DNA of 64,000 nucleotides from contig NZ_FNUJ01000004.1 of assembly GCF_900107925.1 (NCBI RefSeq), forward strand, positions 124,001 to 188,000, written 5' to 3'. Below, one piece after another: positions 6,969-15,385 of the stretch; the first letter of the stretch is position 1, and each line of letters begins with the position of its first letter. A model generated the notes under the pieces. The model ran no database searches. It was given only the letters and a program-made list of their open reading frames with translations, and was not told the origin of the DNA. The position numbers and the translations under genes are program-made. The stretch is from Amycolatopsis pretoriensis (lineage in GTDB: Bacteria; Actinomycetota; Actinomycetes; Mycobacteriales; Pseudonocardiaceae).

Positions 6969-8159
6969 TCAGTCGCGGCCGAGCAGGTAGTGGCCGAAGT
7001 GCGGGACGGTGAAGGCGATCTGGCCCCGCTCGGCGGAGTAGACCAGGCCCTTCTTCATCAGGCTGTCGCGCGCCGGTGACAGCGAGGACGGCTTCCGCCC
7101 GAGGAAGACGGCGACGTCGGCGGTGCCGGCGGGCTCGTCGCGGCCCTGGGTCAGCTCGGCCATGGCCTGCAGGTACTCGCGCTCGGCCGGCGTCGCCCGG
7201 TCGTAGCGCGAGCCGAAGAAGCCGACCGCCAGCTCGGACTCCGCTTCGGGCGCCGCGACCTGGACGTCCTTGACGGTGATCGGGTCGGACGGCGCCGCGT
7301 CCCAGGCCGCCTTGCCATAGGCCTGGATGAAGTACGGGTAGCCGCCGGACGCGTCGAAGAGCGCGTCGAGGGCTTCGGGCTCGATGCCGGCGTCCTCGCG
7401 CTCGATCGGCGCCATCACCGCGTAGTCGGCGTCCTCGCGGTCGAGCCGGTCGATCCGCGAGTACCGGAAGAGCCGCTCGGAGTAGGACTTCGACGCCGAC
7501 AGCACGGCGGGCAGGTGCGGCAGCCCGGCGCCGACGACCACGAGTGGCGCCCCGGACTGGGACAGCTCGTGGCAGGCCGCGCACAACGCCGAGACGTCGT
7601 CCGGCTGCAGGTCCTGCATTTCGTCGATGAGCAGCGCGACGCCGGTCCCGACGTCCGCGGCCAGCTCGGCGACGTCGGTGAACAGCTCGACGAGGTCGAT
7701 TTCGATGTCCCCGGAGTCCGCGCGGCCCTGGGCGGCGGGCACGTCGATGCCGGGCTGCCACCGGTCGCGCAGCTTGGCGTCGGCCTTGTTGGCCCGCAGC
7801 GCGAACGCCTTGAGCACGCCGAGCACCTCTTCGACGCGGTCCGGAGCGCGGTGCCGCACGGCGAGGTCCCGGATGGCCCGGTGCAACGCGGCCGACAGTG
7901 GCCGCCGCAGTTCGGCGTCCGGCCGGGCTTCGATCTTCCCGGCCCCCCACTTGTGCCGCACGGCCATCGCGCGCAGCTCCCCGAGCAGCACGGTCTTCCC
8001 GACGCCCCGCAGTCCGGTGAGGACGAGACTGCGTTCGGGTCTCCCCCGCGCGACCCGTTCGAGCACGACCTCGAAGGCCTTGAGCTCACGCTCACGCCCG
8101 GCCAGCTCGGGCGGCCGTTGCCCGGCGCCCGGCGCGAAGGGGTTGCGGATGGGGTCCAC
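6969..8159 (-). CDS. Stand-alone AAA ATPase of the Orc1/Cdc6-like (STAND-related) fold
   Basis: The 396-residue cytoplasmic ATPase starts with NPFAPGAGQRPPELAGRE, the usual entry to this ATPase group. Walker A is GLRGVGKT at 49-56 and Walker B is ALLIDEMQDL with Asp-Glu at 179-180. A sensor-like segment APLVVVGAGLPHLP follows. The C-terminus has a winged-helix-like region (residues about 330-396, with LGRKPSSLSPARDSLMKKGLV). Such proteins act as NTP-driven switches. No obvious partner gene adjoins it, so its role is unknown. It is transcribed alone and ends at a hairpin. Confidence 0.8.
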   Translation of the reverse strand: MDPIRNPFAPGAGQRPPELAGRERELKAFEVVLERVARGRPERSLVLTGLRGVGKTVLLGELRAMAVRHKWGAGKIEARPDAELRRPLSAALHRAIRDLAVRHRAPDRVEEVLGVLKAFALRANKADAKLRDRWQPGIDVPAAQGRADSGDIEIDLVELFTDVAELAADVGTGVALLIDEMQDLQPDDVSALCAACHELSQSGAPLVVVGAGLPHLPAVLSASKSYSERLFRYSRIDRLDREDADYAVMAPIEREDAGIEPEALDALFDASGGYPYFIQAYGKAAWDAAPSDPITVKDVQVAAPEAESELAVGFFGSRYDRATPAEREYLQAMAELTQGRDEPAGTADVAVFLGRKPSSLSPARDSLMKKGLVYSAERGQIAFTVPHFGHYLLGRD

Positions 8160-8313
8160 TCTGCCAAGCTATCGACGTATCTAGCGCGAGCCCGATATTC
8201 CGCCATAGACGGCTAGGGCGTGTCGCCGGAGTTCGACCGGATGGCCGTACATAGAGACGAACAGGTCTGCAGCCCTGCTCGTCCCTACCCCCAGCGCGCA
8301 CTACGACGTAGGA

Positions 8314-9048
8314 CTAATCGCCGAGGTTCCGTTCCGCGTAGATCTTCATCGCATCCCGGACGAATTCCGCTCCGCCGCCTTCGAACCCGTACCGCGGGTC
8401 GTCGACGTACAACTGTCCGAGCCCCGCGAAGTAGCCCGCGGACACGGACGAAACCGCCGGCCGCAGCCACTCGTGCAGCCGCCGCGTGGTCGCCTGGACC
8501 TCGTCGCTGTCCGAAGCCAGACCCGAAGCGCGGGCCGCGCCGAACGCCGTCGCGATGTCCACCTGCTCCTGCTGGTGGGCCTTCTTCTCGTCGGCCGACA
8601 ACGAACTCCACCACTGGTCACCGCGCCGGTAGGCGTCAGCGCCCCAGCGGCGCGTGACCTCCTCCTCGTACCGCGTGTGGTCGAAGCCGTCGAAGACTTC
8701 TTCTGCCATCAGTCGTTCACCTCCCTTCAGTTTCCGCAAAGTGGTCCGGACCGAATCGATCTGCCGTCCGATCCGCCGCCGCTCCTGTTCGAGCAGCTCC
8801 AGGTGGGTCTTGAGCGCCGCCGAGCTGTCGCGTTGCCCGTTCAGGACCTCCGCGATCGCCGGGAGCCCGAGGCCCAGTTCGCGCAGCAGCAGGATCCGCT
8901 GCAGCCGGACGAGCGCCTGCTCGTCGTAGTAGCGGTAGCCGTTGCTGCCGACGCGGCTGGGATCGAGCAGGCCGACCGCGCCGTAGTGGCGCAGCGTCCG
9001 GCTCGTGGTCCCGGCCGAGCGGGCGAGGTCCTGGATCGACCACTCCAT
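8314..9048 (-). CDS. MerR-family regulator with TipAS antibiotic-recognition domain
   Basis: The 244-residue protein has an N-terminal MerR DNA-binding domain (WSIQDLARSAGTTSRTLRHY, residues 3-22, then the NGYRYYDEQAL wing) and a coiled-coil dimer helix to about residue 110. A C-terminal TipAS domain (about 120-240; DHTRYEEEVTRRWG and YFAGLGQLYVDDPRYG) follows. TipAL-type regulators bind thiopeptide or other drugs and distort their promoters to activate transcription. The start at 9048 is the first residue of the HTH. Its own promoter (9056-9086) has the 19-base spacer typical of MerR targets, so it is almost certainly autoregulated. Confidence 0.9.
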   Translation of the reverse strand: MEWSIQDLARSAGTTSRTLRHYGAVGLLDPSRVGSNGYRYYDEQALVRLQRILLLRELGLGLPAIAEVLNGQRDSSAALKTHLELLEQERRRIGRQIDSVRTTLRKLKGGERLMAEEVFDGFDHTRYEEEVTRRWGADAYRRGDQWWSSLSADEKKAHQQEQVDIATAFGAARASGLASDSDEVQATTRRLHEWLRPAVSSVSAGYFAGLGQLYVDDPRYGFEGGGAEFVRDAMKIYAERNLGD

Positions 9049-9055
9049 GCCGACG

Positions 9056-9086
9056 ACGATAGAAGTTGACGCAACGTCAAGGTCAA
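9056..9086 (-). promoter_or_regulatory. MerR-type promoter/operator with 19-base spacer
   Basis: On the minus strand -35 TTGACC (9086-9081) and -10 TATCGT (9061-9056) are 19 bases apart. In the spacer TTGACG-CAA-CGTCAA (9066-9080) is a perfect palindrome with 6-base arms. A long spacer holding a palindrome is the hallmark of MerR-controlled promoters. Confidence 0.75.
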
Positions 9087-9226
9087 CCGCTAAAGCTTTA
9101 TAGCTCTCTCTAGTAATGATGCGATATTTTTGCAGAAAGCCCGATGAGGATTCGACGACGGGACGAGCGGGCACTCAGCGAGTAGGTTCGACCAGGCAGC
9201 GGCCCGTACGAGGAAGGCAAACGACC

Positions 9227-9778
9227 GTGATACTCCGTCGAGTGGCACGTCCCCTGCTCGCCACGATCTTCGTGACGGGCGGAATCAATGCGCTGAGGCA
9301 GGCCGAGGGGCACGCGAAGGCGGCGGAACCCTTCCTCAACAGCGCGTTCGACAAGGTCGGCGACAAGGTGCCGGAGCAGGTTCCGCGCGATCCGGTGACG
9401 CTCGTCCGCATCGACGCCGCCGTGAAGATCGGCGCCGGCCTCGCGTTCGCCGCCGGCAAGGCGCCGCGGCTCGCGGCCGGGCTGCTGCTCGGCAGCCTCG
9501 TGCCGACGACGCTCGCCGCGCACAGCTTCTGGACCATCAAGGACCCGCAAGAGAAGCAGAAGCAGCAGATCCAGTTCTTCAAGAACGCGAGCGTGGCCGG
9601 CGGCCTGCTGCTCGCGGTCAGCGACACGCACGGCAAGCCGTCGGCGGCGTGGCGCGCGAAGCACGCCGCGAAGGACGTCACGCGGGACGTCAGCAACGCG
9701 GCGGGCAAGTTGAGCCGCAAGGGCCAGAAGCGTGCCAACAAGCTCGCGAAGCGCGCCCAGAAGGCCCTCCCCAACTGA
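9227..9778 (+). CDS. DoxX-family membrane protein
   Basis: This 183-residue protein has a DoxX core: RPLLATIFVTGGINALR at the N-terminus, then hydrophobic helices around 60-75, 82-100 and 122-136, and a lysine/arginine-rich tail (KLSRKGQKRANKLAKRAQK). DoxX proteins are membrane proteins with loose links to redox balance, and their biochemical role is not settled. A longer ORF begins upstream, but the GTG at 9227 follows GGAAGG and matches the start of the family. It is divergent from the MerR-TipAS gene and ends at a large hairpin. Confidence 0.82.
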   Translation: MILRRVARPLLATIFVTGGINALRQAEGHAKAAEPFLNSAFDKVGDKVPEQVPRDPVTLVRIDAAVKIGAGLAFAAGKAPRLAAGLLLGSLVPTTLAAHSFWTIKDPQEKQKQQIQFFKNASVAGGLLLAVSDTHGKPSAAWRAKHAAKDVTRDVSNAAGKLSRKGQKRANKLAKRAQKALPN

Positions 9779-9780
9779 CA

Positions 9781-9838
9781 CTTTCATAGGGAAAGTGCCG
9801 CCCCGGGACTTCCGGAGGCGGCACTTTCCCTATGAAAG
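9781..9838. terminator. Bidirectional terminator with perfect 22-base arms
   Basis: Positions 9781-9802 and 9817-9838 are perfect inverted repeats (starting CTTTCATAGGGAAAGTGCC) around a 14-base loop. It sits exactly between the convergent doxX and thiolase stops. Its CTTTCA...GAAAG core recurs in the hairpin at 33379-33430. Confidence 0.85.
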
Positions 9839-11128
9839 CTACTTTTCGAGGATCGCGGTGACGCCCTGACCGCCGGCCGCGCAGATCGAGATCAGGCCGC
9901 GGCCCGAGCCCTTCTCGTGCAGCAGCTTCGCCAGCGTCGCGACGATCCGGCCGCCGGTCGCGGCGAACGGGTGCCCGGCCGCCAGCGACGAGCCGTTGAC
10001 GTTCAGCTTCGCCCGGTCGATCGCGCCGAGCGGCGCGTCCAGGTCCAGCTTCTCCTTGGCGAACGCCGGGTCCTCCCACGCCTTGAGCGTGGCCAGCACC
10101 TGCGACGCGAACGCCTCGTGGATCTCGTAGAAGTCGAAGTCCTGCAGCGAAAGCCCGGCGCGCGCGAGCATCCGCGGCACGGCGTACGCGGGCGCCATCA
10201 GCAGGCCCTCTTCACCGTGGACGTAGTCGACGGCCGCGGTCTGCGAGAACGTCAGGTACGCCAGCACCGGCAGCTTGTGCGCCTTCGCCCACTCGTCGGT
10301 GGCGAGCAGGACCGTCGACGCGCCGTCGGTCAGCGGCGTCGAGTTGCCCGCGGTCATCGTGCCGTCGGGGCCGCCGAACGCCGGCTTGAGCTTGGCGAGC
10401 TTCTCCGCGGTCGAGTCCGCGCGCAGGTTCTGGTCGCGCGCGAGCTTGAGGAACGGTGTCACGAGGTCGTCGAAGAACCCGCGGTCGTACGCGGCGGCGA
10501 GGTGCTGGTGGCTGGCCGCGGCCAGTTCGTCCTGCGCCTCGCGGGTGATTTCCCAGATCTTCGCGGTCAGCGCCGCGTGCTCGCCCATCGACAGGCCCGT
10601 GCGCGGCTCCTCGTTGCGCGGGATCGCCGGGACGATGTGGCCGGGCCGGATCTTCGCGACGAGCTTGAGGCGGTCGCCGAGCGTCTTCGCGGAGTTCAGC
10701 TGGATGAGGATCTGCCGGAGGTCCTCGTTGACGGCCAGCGGCGCGTCGCTCGTGGTGTCGACGCCGCCGGCGATGGCCGAGTCGATCTGGCCGAGCGCGA
10801 TCTTGTTGGCGACGTTGACGATGGCCTGCAGGCCGGTGCCGCACGCCATCTGGACGTCGGACGCGGGCGTCGCGGGTGAGAGCTTGCTGCCCAGCACGCT
10901 CTCGCGGGCCAGGTTGAAGTCCTTGGAGTGCTTGAGCACGGCTCCGGCGGCGACCTCGCCGATCACCTCGCCCTGCAGTGAGAAGCGGCTGACCAGACCG
11001 TCGAGGGCGGCGGTGAACATGTCCTGGTTCGACGCCTTCGCGTACGGCCCGTTCGACCGCGCGAAGGGGATCCGGTTGCCCCCGATGATCGCGACCTTGC
11101 GTACAGCGGAAGTTTTCCTCGGCGGCAT
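9839..11128 (-). CDS. fadA2: Acetyl-CoA C-acyltransferase (thiolase)
   Basis: This 429-residue thiolase carries out the last step of fatty-acid beta-oxidation, cleaving 3-ketoacyl-CoA. Cys96 in MACGTG is the acyl-accepting nucleophile. HEAFASQ, GHPFAATGGR and CAAGGQG near the C-terminus hold the catalytic His and second Cys. The N-terminal RKVAIIGGNRIPFARSNGPY is typical. It is divergent from fabG4-htdX, the same arrangement as mycobacterial fadA2 (Rv0243), fabG4 and htdX. GAGAGGTGAAG precedes the ATG. The operator-like palindrome at 11162-11183 lies in the shared promoter region. Confidence 0.93.
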   Translation of the reverse strand: MPPRKTSAVRKVAIIGGNRIPFARSNGPYAKASNQDMFTAALDGLVSRFSLQGEVIGEVAAGAVLKHSKDFNLARESVLGSKLSPATPASDVQMACGTGLQAIVNVANKIALGQIDSAIAGGVDTTSDAPLAVNEDLRQILIQLNSAKTLGDRLKLVAKIRPGHIVPAIPRNEEPRTGLSMGEHAALTAKIWEITREAQDELAAASHQHLAAAYDRGFFDDLVTPFLKLARDQNLRADSTAEKLAKLKPAFGGPDGTMTAGNSTPLTDGASTVLLATDEWAKAHKLPVLAYLTFSQTAAVDYVHGEEGLLMAPAYAVPRMLARAGLSLQDFDFYEIHEAFASQVLATLKAWEDPAFAKEKLDLDAPLGAIDRAKLNVNGSSLAAGHPFAATGGRIVATLAKLLHEKGSGRGLISICAAGGQGVTAILEK

Positions 11129-11161
11129 GACTTCACCTCTCTGGTCGTGTCCCTCACACTG

Positions 11162-11183
11162 TAACCTACTCGGGAGTAGGTTA
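11162..11183. promoter_or_regulatory. Perfect palindromic operator between fadA2 and fabG4
   Basis: TAACCTACTC (11162-11171) and GAGTAGGTTA (11174-11183) are perfect inverted repeats around GG. The 14-base core CTACTCGGGAGTAG resembles motifs at 14668-14681, 54622-54635 and 54646-54659, all in front of lipid-metabolism genes. It is a likely TetR-family binding site controlling both divergent transcripts. Confidence 0.7.
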
Positions 11184-11220
11184 GACTGCGACGTGACGCA
11201 GACTGCACGGGAGGCAACCG

Positions 11221-12555
11221 ATGGCTGACAGGTACCAGCAGTTCACGAAATCCCCGGTGGGGAAGTTCGTGGTGCCGAAGCTCGGCCTGCCCAATCCCGC
11301 CACGCTGCGCCGCTTCAAGCCCGGGCAACCCGCCCTCGAGGGTCCCGCACTTCTCGGCTCCGCGCCTGGTAGCCGGCTCGAGAAGACCCTGCGCGACCGG
11401 CTCGCCGACGCCGGCATCGAGGTCGTCACGTCGGCGGCCGACCGGCACGCGGCGCTCGTCTTCGACGCCACCGGCGTCACCGACCCTTCGCGCCTGCGCG
11501 AGGTCTACGACTTCTTCCACCCGGTGATCCGTAGCGTCGGGCCGTCCGGCCGGGTCGTCGTCCTCGGCACGCCGCCGGAGCAGGTCGAAGGCCGCGAGCG
11601 GATCGCGCAGCGCGCTCTCGAGGGCTTCGTGCGCTCCGTCGGCAAGGAGCTGAAGCGCGGCGCGACGGCGCAGCTCGTGTACGTCGCCGAAGGCGCCGAA
11701 GAGGCGACGGAGTCGACGCTGCGCTTCCTGCTCTCGGCGAAGTCGGCGTTCGTCGACGCGCAGGTCATCCGGATCGGCGCCGAAGGCAAGACGGCTTCGG
11801 CGCCCGCGAACTGGGAAAAGCCCCTCGACGGCAAGGTCGCGCTGGTCACCGGCGCGTCCCGCGGCATCGGCGCGGCGATCGCCGAGGTGCTGGCCCGCGA
11901 CGGCGCGCACGTCGTCGCGCTCGACATCCCCGCCCAGGGCGGCGACCTGTCGAAGGTGGCCAACAAGATCGGCGGGTCGTCGCTGCAGCTCGACATCACT
12001 TCGCCGAGCGCGCCCGCGAAGCTCGCGGAGTACCTGAAGGAGCGTCACGGCGGCGTCGACGTCGTTGTGCACAACGCCGGTATTACCCGCGACAAGACGC
12101 TGGGCAACATGAGCGAGAGCGCGTGGGACTCGGTGATCGCGGTGAACCTGGCGGCGCAGCTCGCGGTGAACGACAAGCTGCTCGGCGATCGCGTGCTGAA
12201 CGAGAACGGCCGCATCATCGGCGTCTCGTCGATCGCGGGCATCGCCGGCAACGTCGGCCAGACGAACTACGCGACGTCGAAGGCGGGCGTCATCGGCATG
12301 GTGAACGTCGGCGCGCCGCAGCTGGCGGAGTACGGCGGCACGATCAACGCCGTCGCGCCGGGGTTCATTGAGACGAAGATGACGGCGGCGGTCCCGCTGT
12401 TCATCCGCGAGGCCGGCCGGCGCCTGTCCAGCCTCGGCCAGGGCGGCCTGCCGGTCGACGTCGCCGAGACGATCGCCTGGTACGCGAACCCGGCGTCGGC
12501 CGCGGTGAACGGCAACGTGGTCCGCGTCTGCGGCCAGGCCCTGCTGGGGGCGTGA
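11221..12555 (+). CDS. fabG4: High-molecular-weight 3-oxoacyl-ACP/CoA reductase, FabG4 type
   Basis: The 444-residue protein has an N-terminal flavodoxin-like domain (1-200) that lacks cofactor motifs and a C-terminal short-chain dehydrogenase domain (205-444). The NAD(P) loop is GASRGIG at 211-217, NAG lies at 285-287, and the catalytic set is Ser337, Tyr350 and Lys354. FabG4 enzymes reduce long 3-oxoacyl thioesters. The two-base gap to htdX indicates one operon. Divergence from fadA2 matches the mycobacterial Rv0242c-Rv0243 arrangement. Confidence 0.93.
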   Translation: MADRYQQFTKSPVGKFVVPKLGLPNPATLRRFKPGQPALEGPALLGSAPGSRLEKTLRDRLADAGIEVVTSAADRHAALVFDATGVTDPSRLREVYDFFHPVIRSVGPSGRVVVLGTPPEQVEGRERIAQRALEGFVRSVGKELKRGATAQLVYVAEGAEEATESTLRFLLSAKSAFVDAQVIRIGAEGKTASAPANWEKPLDGKVALVTGASRGIGAAIAEVLARDGAHVVALDIPAQGGDLSKVANKIGGSSLQLDITSPSAPAKLAEYLKERHGGVDVVVHNAGITRDKTLGNMSESAWDSVIAVNLAAQLAVNDKLLGDRVLNENGRIIGVSSIAGIAGNVGQTNYATSKAGVIGMVNVGAPQLAEYGGTINAVAPGFIETKMTAAVPLFIREAGRRLSSLGQGGLPVDVAETIAWYANPASAAVNGNVVRVCGQALLGA

Positions 12556-12556
12556 C

Positions 12557-13387
12557 GTGGCGATCCGCGAACTCGACAGCACGCCGAGCCTGGCGACGCT
12601 GTACCCGAAGGCGCTGCTCGGCTTTCGCAAGACGGGCTCATCGCTGCCCGACACGGAGCTGGTCCGCACGGGTGTCGTCGTCGACCCGGCGCACCTCGCG
12701 GCGTACAACGCGGTCTGCGGCTTCCGGCTGAGCGACGAGCTGCCGGCGACGTACCCGCACATGCTGGCGTTCCCGCTGCAGATGGCGCTGATGACCGAGC
12801 CGGGGTTCCCGTTCCCGCTGCTCGGCATGGTGCACGTGGCGAACCGGATCACCCAGCACCGCGCGTTGCGGCTGGGCGAGGCGTTGACGATCCGGGTGCG
12901 CGCGGAGAACCTGCGCCCGCACGAGAAGGGGCGTCAGTTCGACGTCGTCAGCGAAGCCTGGGTCGGCGACGACCTGGTGTGGAGCGACGTGAGCACGTAC
13001 CTGCGTCGCGGAGGCGGCTCTTCTTCGTCGCGCCGCGAGCAGCTCGCCCCGCCGACGCCGGACGCGATCTGGCGGATCCCGGGCGACATCGGCCGCCGCT
13101 ACGCGGAGGTCTCGGGCGACCGCAACCCGATCCACCTGCACCCGCTGACGGCCAAGCTGTTCGGCTTCCCGCGCGCGATCGCCCACGGCATGTGGACGAA
13201 GGCCCACGCGCTGGCGGCGTTCGAAGGCCGCCTGCCGGCGGCGTTCACGATCGACGTCAAGTTCAAGCAGCCGGTGCTGCTCCCGGCAAAGGCGGGCTTC
13301 ACGTCATGGGCGGACGGCGACGGGTGGGCGTTCGAGCTGTGGAGCGGGTCGAAGCCGCACCTGGAGGGCTCGATCAGCTCACTCTGA
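12557..13387 (+). CDS. htdX: MaoC-family 3-hydroxyacyl dehydratase, HtdX type
   Basis: This 276-residue double hot-dog protein dehydrates or hydrates (R)-3-hydroxyacyl thioesters. The C-terminal hot dog carries the hydratase-2 motif in VSGDRNPIHLHPLTAKLFGF (about 184-203), with Asp and His as catalytic residues, followed by AIAHGMW. The N-terminal hot dog (about 30-155) is degenerate, as in HtdX. It starts at GTG 12557, two bases after the fabG4 stop. Its final nine bases overlap the end of the convergent pRiA4b-type gene. Confidence 0.88.
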   Translation: MAIRELDSTPSLATLYPKALLGFRKTGSSLPDTELVRTGVVVDPAHLAAYNAVCGFRLSDELPATYPHMLAFPLQMALMTEPGFPFPLLGMVHVANRITQHRALRLGEALTIRVRAENLRPHEKGRQFDVVSEAWVGDDLVWSDVSTYLRRGGGSSSSRREQLAPPTPDAIWRIPGDIGRRYAEVSGDRNPIHLHPLTAKLFGFPRAIAHGMWTKAHALAAFEGRLPAAFTIDVKFKQPVLLPAKAGFTSWADGDGWAFELWSGSKPHLEGSISSL

Positions 13388-13927
13388 CGGGAAGCGGCCG
13401 GCGATCGCCCGGTTGACCGCGGCGATGTCGAACGCCGCCGGGTCGAACTCGTCGGCCGCCTCCAGCCCGAGCCATTCCAGGGTCTCTTCGTGGTCCTCGT
13501 GGCCGGGGTCGGCGAGGATGTCGAGCAGCTCTTCGTATCCGCCGATGCCGCCGCAGTCCTCCGGCGGTCCGGCCCGGCGTCCGTCGAGGCAGCGCGGACG
13601 GCCGCGCGCTGGTTCACGGGCTTCGAGCGTGACTTCGTGCAGCCAGTCGTCCCCGAAGTCGTACTGGTAGCTCAGCGTGTCGGCGGGAGCGCGGAGCACT
13701 TCACCGAGCCGCTTGGACCGGGCGTCGGCGTGGCTGAGCTCGGGATCCGGAAGCCCGTACGCGCCGTCCGCCGTCTCGAACACCCACAGGTGACTGCGCT
13801 CCCAGCCGAAGGCGTCCTGGATCAGCTCGTGCAGGTCGGCCAGCGAGAAGTCATCGGGGACGGCCACTCGCCGCCAGATCGCCGGCTTGCTGTCGGCCAA
13901 GGTCATTTTCAGCGTGAGTGTGGTCAT
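13379..13927 (-). CDS. Plasmid pRiA4b ORF-3-like protein
   Basis: The 182-residue protein is of the pRiA4b ORF-3 family. It begins with a beta-rich TLTLKMTLADSKPAIWRRVAVPD segment, then the LADLHELIQDAFGWERSHLWVF helix-strand and a YQYDFGDDWLHEVTLE motif. A proline/glycine loop with RPRCLDGRRAGPPEDCGG follows. The family is found near transposons and plasmids but also widely in chromosomes, and its function is unknown. The start lies three bases after the TetR stop, so it is cotranscribed with that regulator. Confidence 0.85.
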   Translation of the reverse strand: MTTLTLKMTLADSKPAIWRRVAVPDDFSLADLHELIQDAFGWERSHLWVFETADGAYGLPDPELSHADARSKRLGEVLRAPADTLSYQYDFGDDWLHEVTLEAREPARGRPRCLDGRRAGPPEDCGGIGGYEELLDILADPGHEDHEETLEWLGLEAADEFDPAAFDIAAVNRAIAGRFPSE

Positions 13928-13930
13928 GCG

Positions 13931-14587
13931 TTACTCCGAAGGTTTCCAGACTTCGCCCTCGATGAGGTCGTTGAAGCCCAGCCAGACGAGGTTCATCAGC
14001 CAGGACGCCAGGACGCCGTCGGAGATGTCGGGGTGGTCGAGGGCCCAGTCGGCCAGCGACTCGGCCGCCCCGACCAAGGCCGCGGACAGGCCTTCGCCGG
14101 AGAACTCGGCCTGCTCGCCGACGCCCTTGCGGGTGCCCGCCGACACGACCAGGGCCGCGACCAGCTGGATCGCCCGCGCTCGCATGTCGGTGATCTCCGC
14201 GGCGAACGCCCCGCCGACGGTGAGGGCCTGGCGGTGCAGGACCGTCCACGACTCGCGGTACTCCGCGACGAAGCGGTAGAACGACCGCAGGCCGTGCCAG
14301 AGCTGCATGTCGGGCGGCAGATCGGGCTGCACGCCGGCCTGGATCGCCTCGAGCAGCCGCGTCGCCTCGCGGCGGATGCACGCACCGAACAGGTCCTCTT
14401 TGGACCCGAGGTAGGTGTAGATCATCGGCTTCGAGACGCCGGCGACGTCGGAGATCTCGTCCATCGAGGCCGCGTGGTAGCCGTGGCGCGAGAAAACCTG
14501 GACGGCGGCGTCCAGGATCTGCCGCTCGCGCACCGCACGCGGCAGCCGCCTGGCCCGTTCGGGCGGACGCTGATCATCCTCTGACAC
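13931..14587 (-). CDS. TetR-family regulator, candidate controller of the lipid genes
   Basis: This 218-residue repressor has an N-terminal HTH (QILDAAVQVFSRHGYHAASMDEISDVAGVSKPMIYTYLGSKEDLF, residues about 23-67) and a helical ligand domain. It is divergent from the first SCP2 gene. The operator-like CTACTGGCGGGTAG (14668-14681) lies between them, and a near copy sits between fadA2 and fabG4. In M. tuberculosis a TetR gene (Rv0238) also lies close to htdX-fabG4-fadA2, which supports a regulatory link. The ligand is probably an acyl-CoA, by inference from context. Confidence 0.88.
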   Translation of the reverse strand: MSEDDQRPPERARRLPRAVRERQILDAAVQVFSRHGYHAASMDEISDVAGVSKPMIYTYLGSKEDLFGACIRREATRLLEAIQAGVQPDLPPDMQLWHGLRSFYRFVAEYRESWTVLHRQALTVGGAFAAEITDMRARAIQLVAALVVSAGTRKGVGEQAEFSGEGLSAALVGAAESLADWALDHPDISDGVLASWLMNLVWLGFNDLIEGEVWKPSE

Positions 14588-14667
14588 GCTGGACCTCCCT
14601 GTTGCTGACCGGAGACGGTACCGGGCGCTGCCCCGTCAGGGTGATTTCGGCACGCTTGCCCGCCTAC

Positions 14668-14681
14668 CTACTGGCGGGTAG
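14668..14681. promoter_or_regulatory. Operator-like 14-mer between TetR and SCP2 genes
   Basis: CTACTGGCGGGTAG matches the TAC-N6-GTA layout of the palindromes at 11166-11179, 54622-54635 and 54646-54659. Its position in the divergent TetR/SCP2 region suggests autoregulation by the TetR protein. Confidence 0.55.
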
Positions 14682-14713
14682 CCTTACGCGTGAGTAACAG
14701 CAGAGGAGTGACC

Positions 14714-15376
14714 ATGGCCGACAACGCCGGGATGACCAGCGCCGATCAGGTCGCGGTGCTCCGTGGGGCGGCGCTGCTGGACGCCCTGGAGCGGCTCGAC
14801 CCGCTGAGCCCCGAGGCGCACGCCCTCGACGTCAACGCCCTCGCCGACGCGGTCAACCCACGCGACCTCGGCAAGGACGACTTCCGAAGACTTCTGAACG
14901 CGCTCCTGCGGCTCGCCGCCCAGGCCCCGGCGTTCGACTTGAGCAAGGTCGAGCCGGCCCGGTTCGCGTCCCTGGTGTCCTCGGCATCGCGAGCGCAGCT
15001 GGAGAGCGTCGTCGCGGAGAGGCCCCTGCGCGAGCGGGTACTGGACGAGATCTTCGCCCGCATGGGCGCGCACATCAGGTCCGACCGTGCCCGCGACCTG
15101 CACGCGGTGGTCCACTGGCGCCTGTCAGGAGGTGTCGGCGAGGGCGGCTACGACCGCTACGAGACGGCAATTTCGCACGGCGCGTGCACGGTGAGCCGCG
15201 AGATGCATTCAGCCCCGAGGGTCACGATCACGATCGCCCCGGCCGACTTCTTCCGGCTCATCACCCACCAGGCGACGCCGGCGGTGTTGTTCGTCACGGG
15301 AAGAATCAAGGTCAAGGGCGATCTGGCGTTCGCGGCGGGCCTGATCGGATACTTCGACCTACCCCATCCCGTGTAG
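14714..15376 (+). CDS. SCP2 sterol-carrier-domain protein (first of tandem pair)
   Basis: The 220-residue cytoplasmic protein has a helical N-terminal half (about 1-110) and a C-terminal SCP2 lipid-binding domain: VVHWRLSGGVGEGGYDRYETAI, then VTITIAPADFFRLITHQATPAVLFVTGRIKVKGD. SCP2 domains bind fatty acyl chains or sterols. I preferred the ATG at 14714 because GAGGAG lies directly before it. A GTG at 14690 is also in frame. It is a clear paralogue of the next gene, nine bases downstream. Confidence 0.85.
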   Translation: MADNAGMTSADQVAVLRGAALLDALERLDPLSPEAHALDVNALADAVNPRDLGKDDFRRLLNALLRLAAQAPAFDLSKVEPARFASLVSSASRAQLESVVAERPLRERVLDEIFARMGAHIRSDRARDLHAVVHWRLSGGVGEGGYDRYETAISHGACTVSREMHSAPRVTITIAPADFFRLITHQATPAVLFVTGRIKVKGDLAFAAGLIGYFDLPHPV

Positions 15377-15385
15377 TTTGTCGCT

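Noticed and set aside
13379..13927. Transposon remnant, because pRiA4b ORF-3 proteins occur on mobile elements
   Set aside because: No terminal repeats or transposase nearby, and the gene is tightly coupled to a chromosomal TetR gene.
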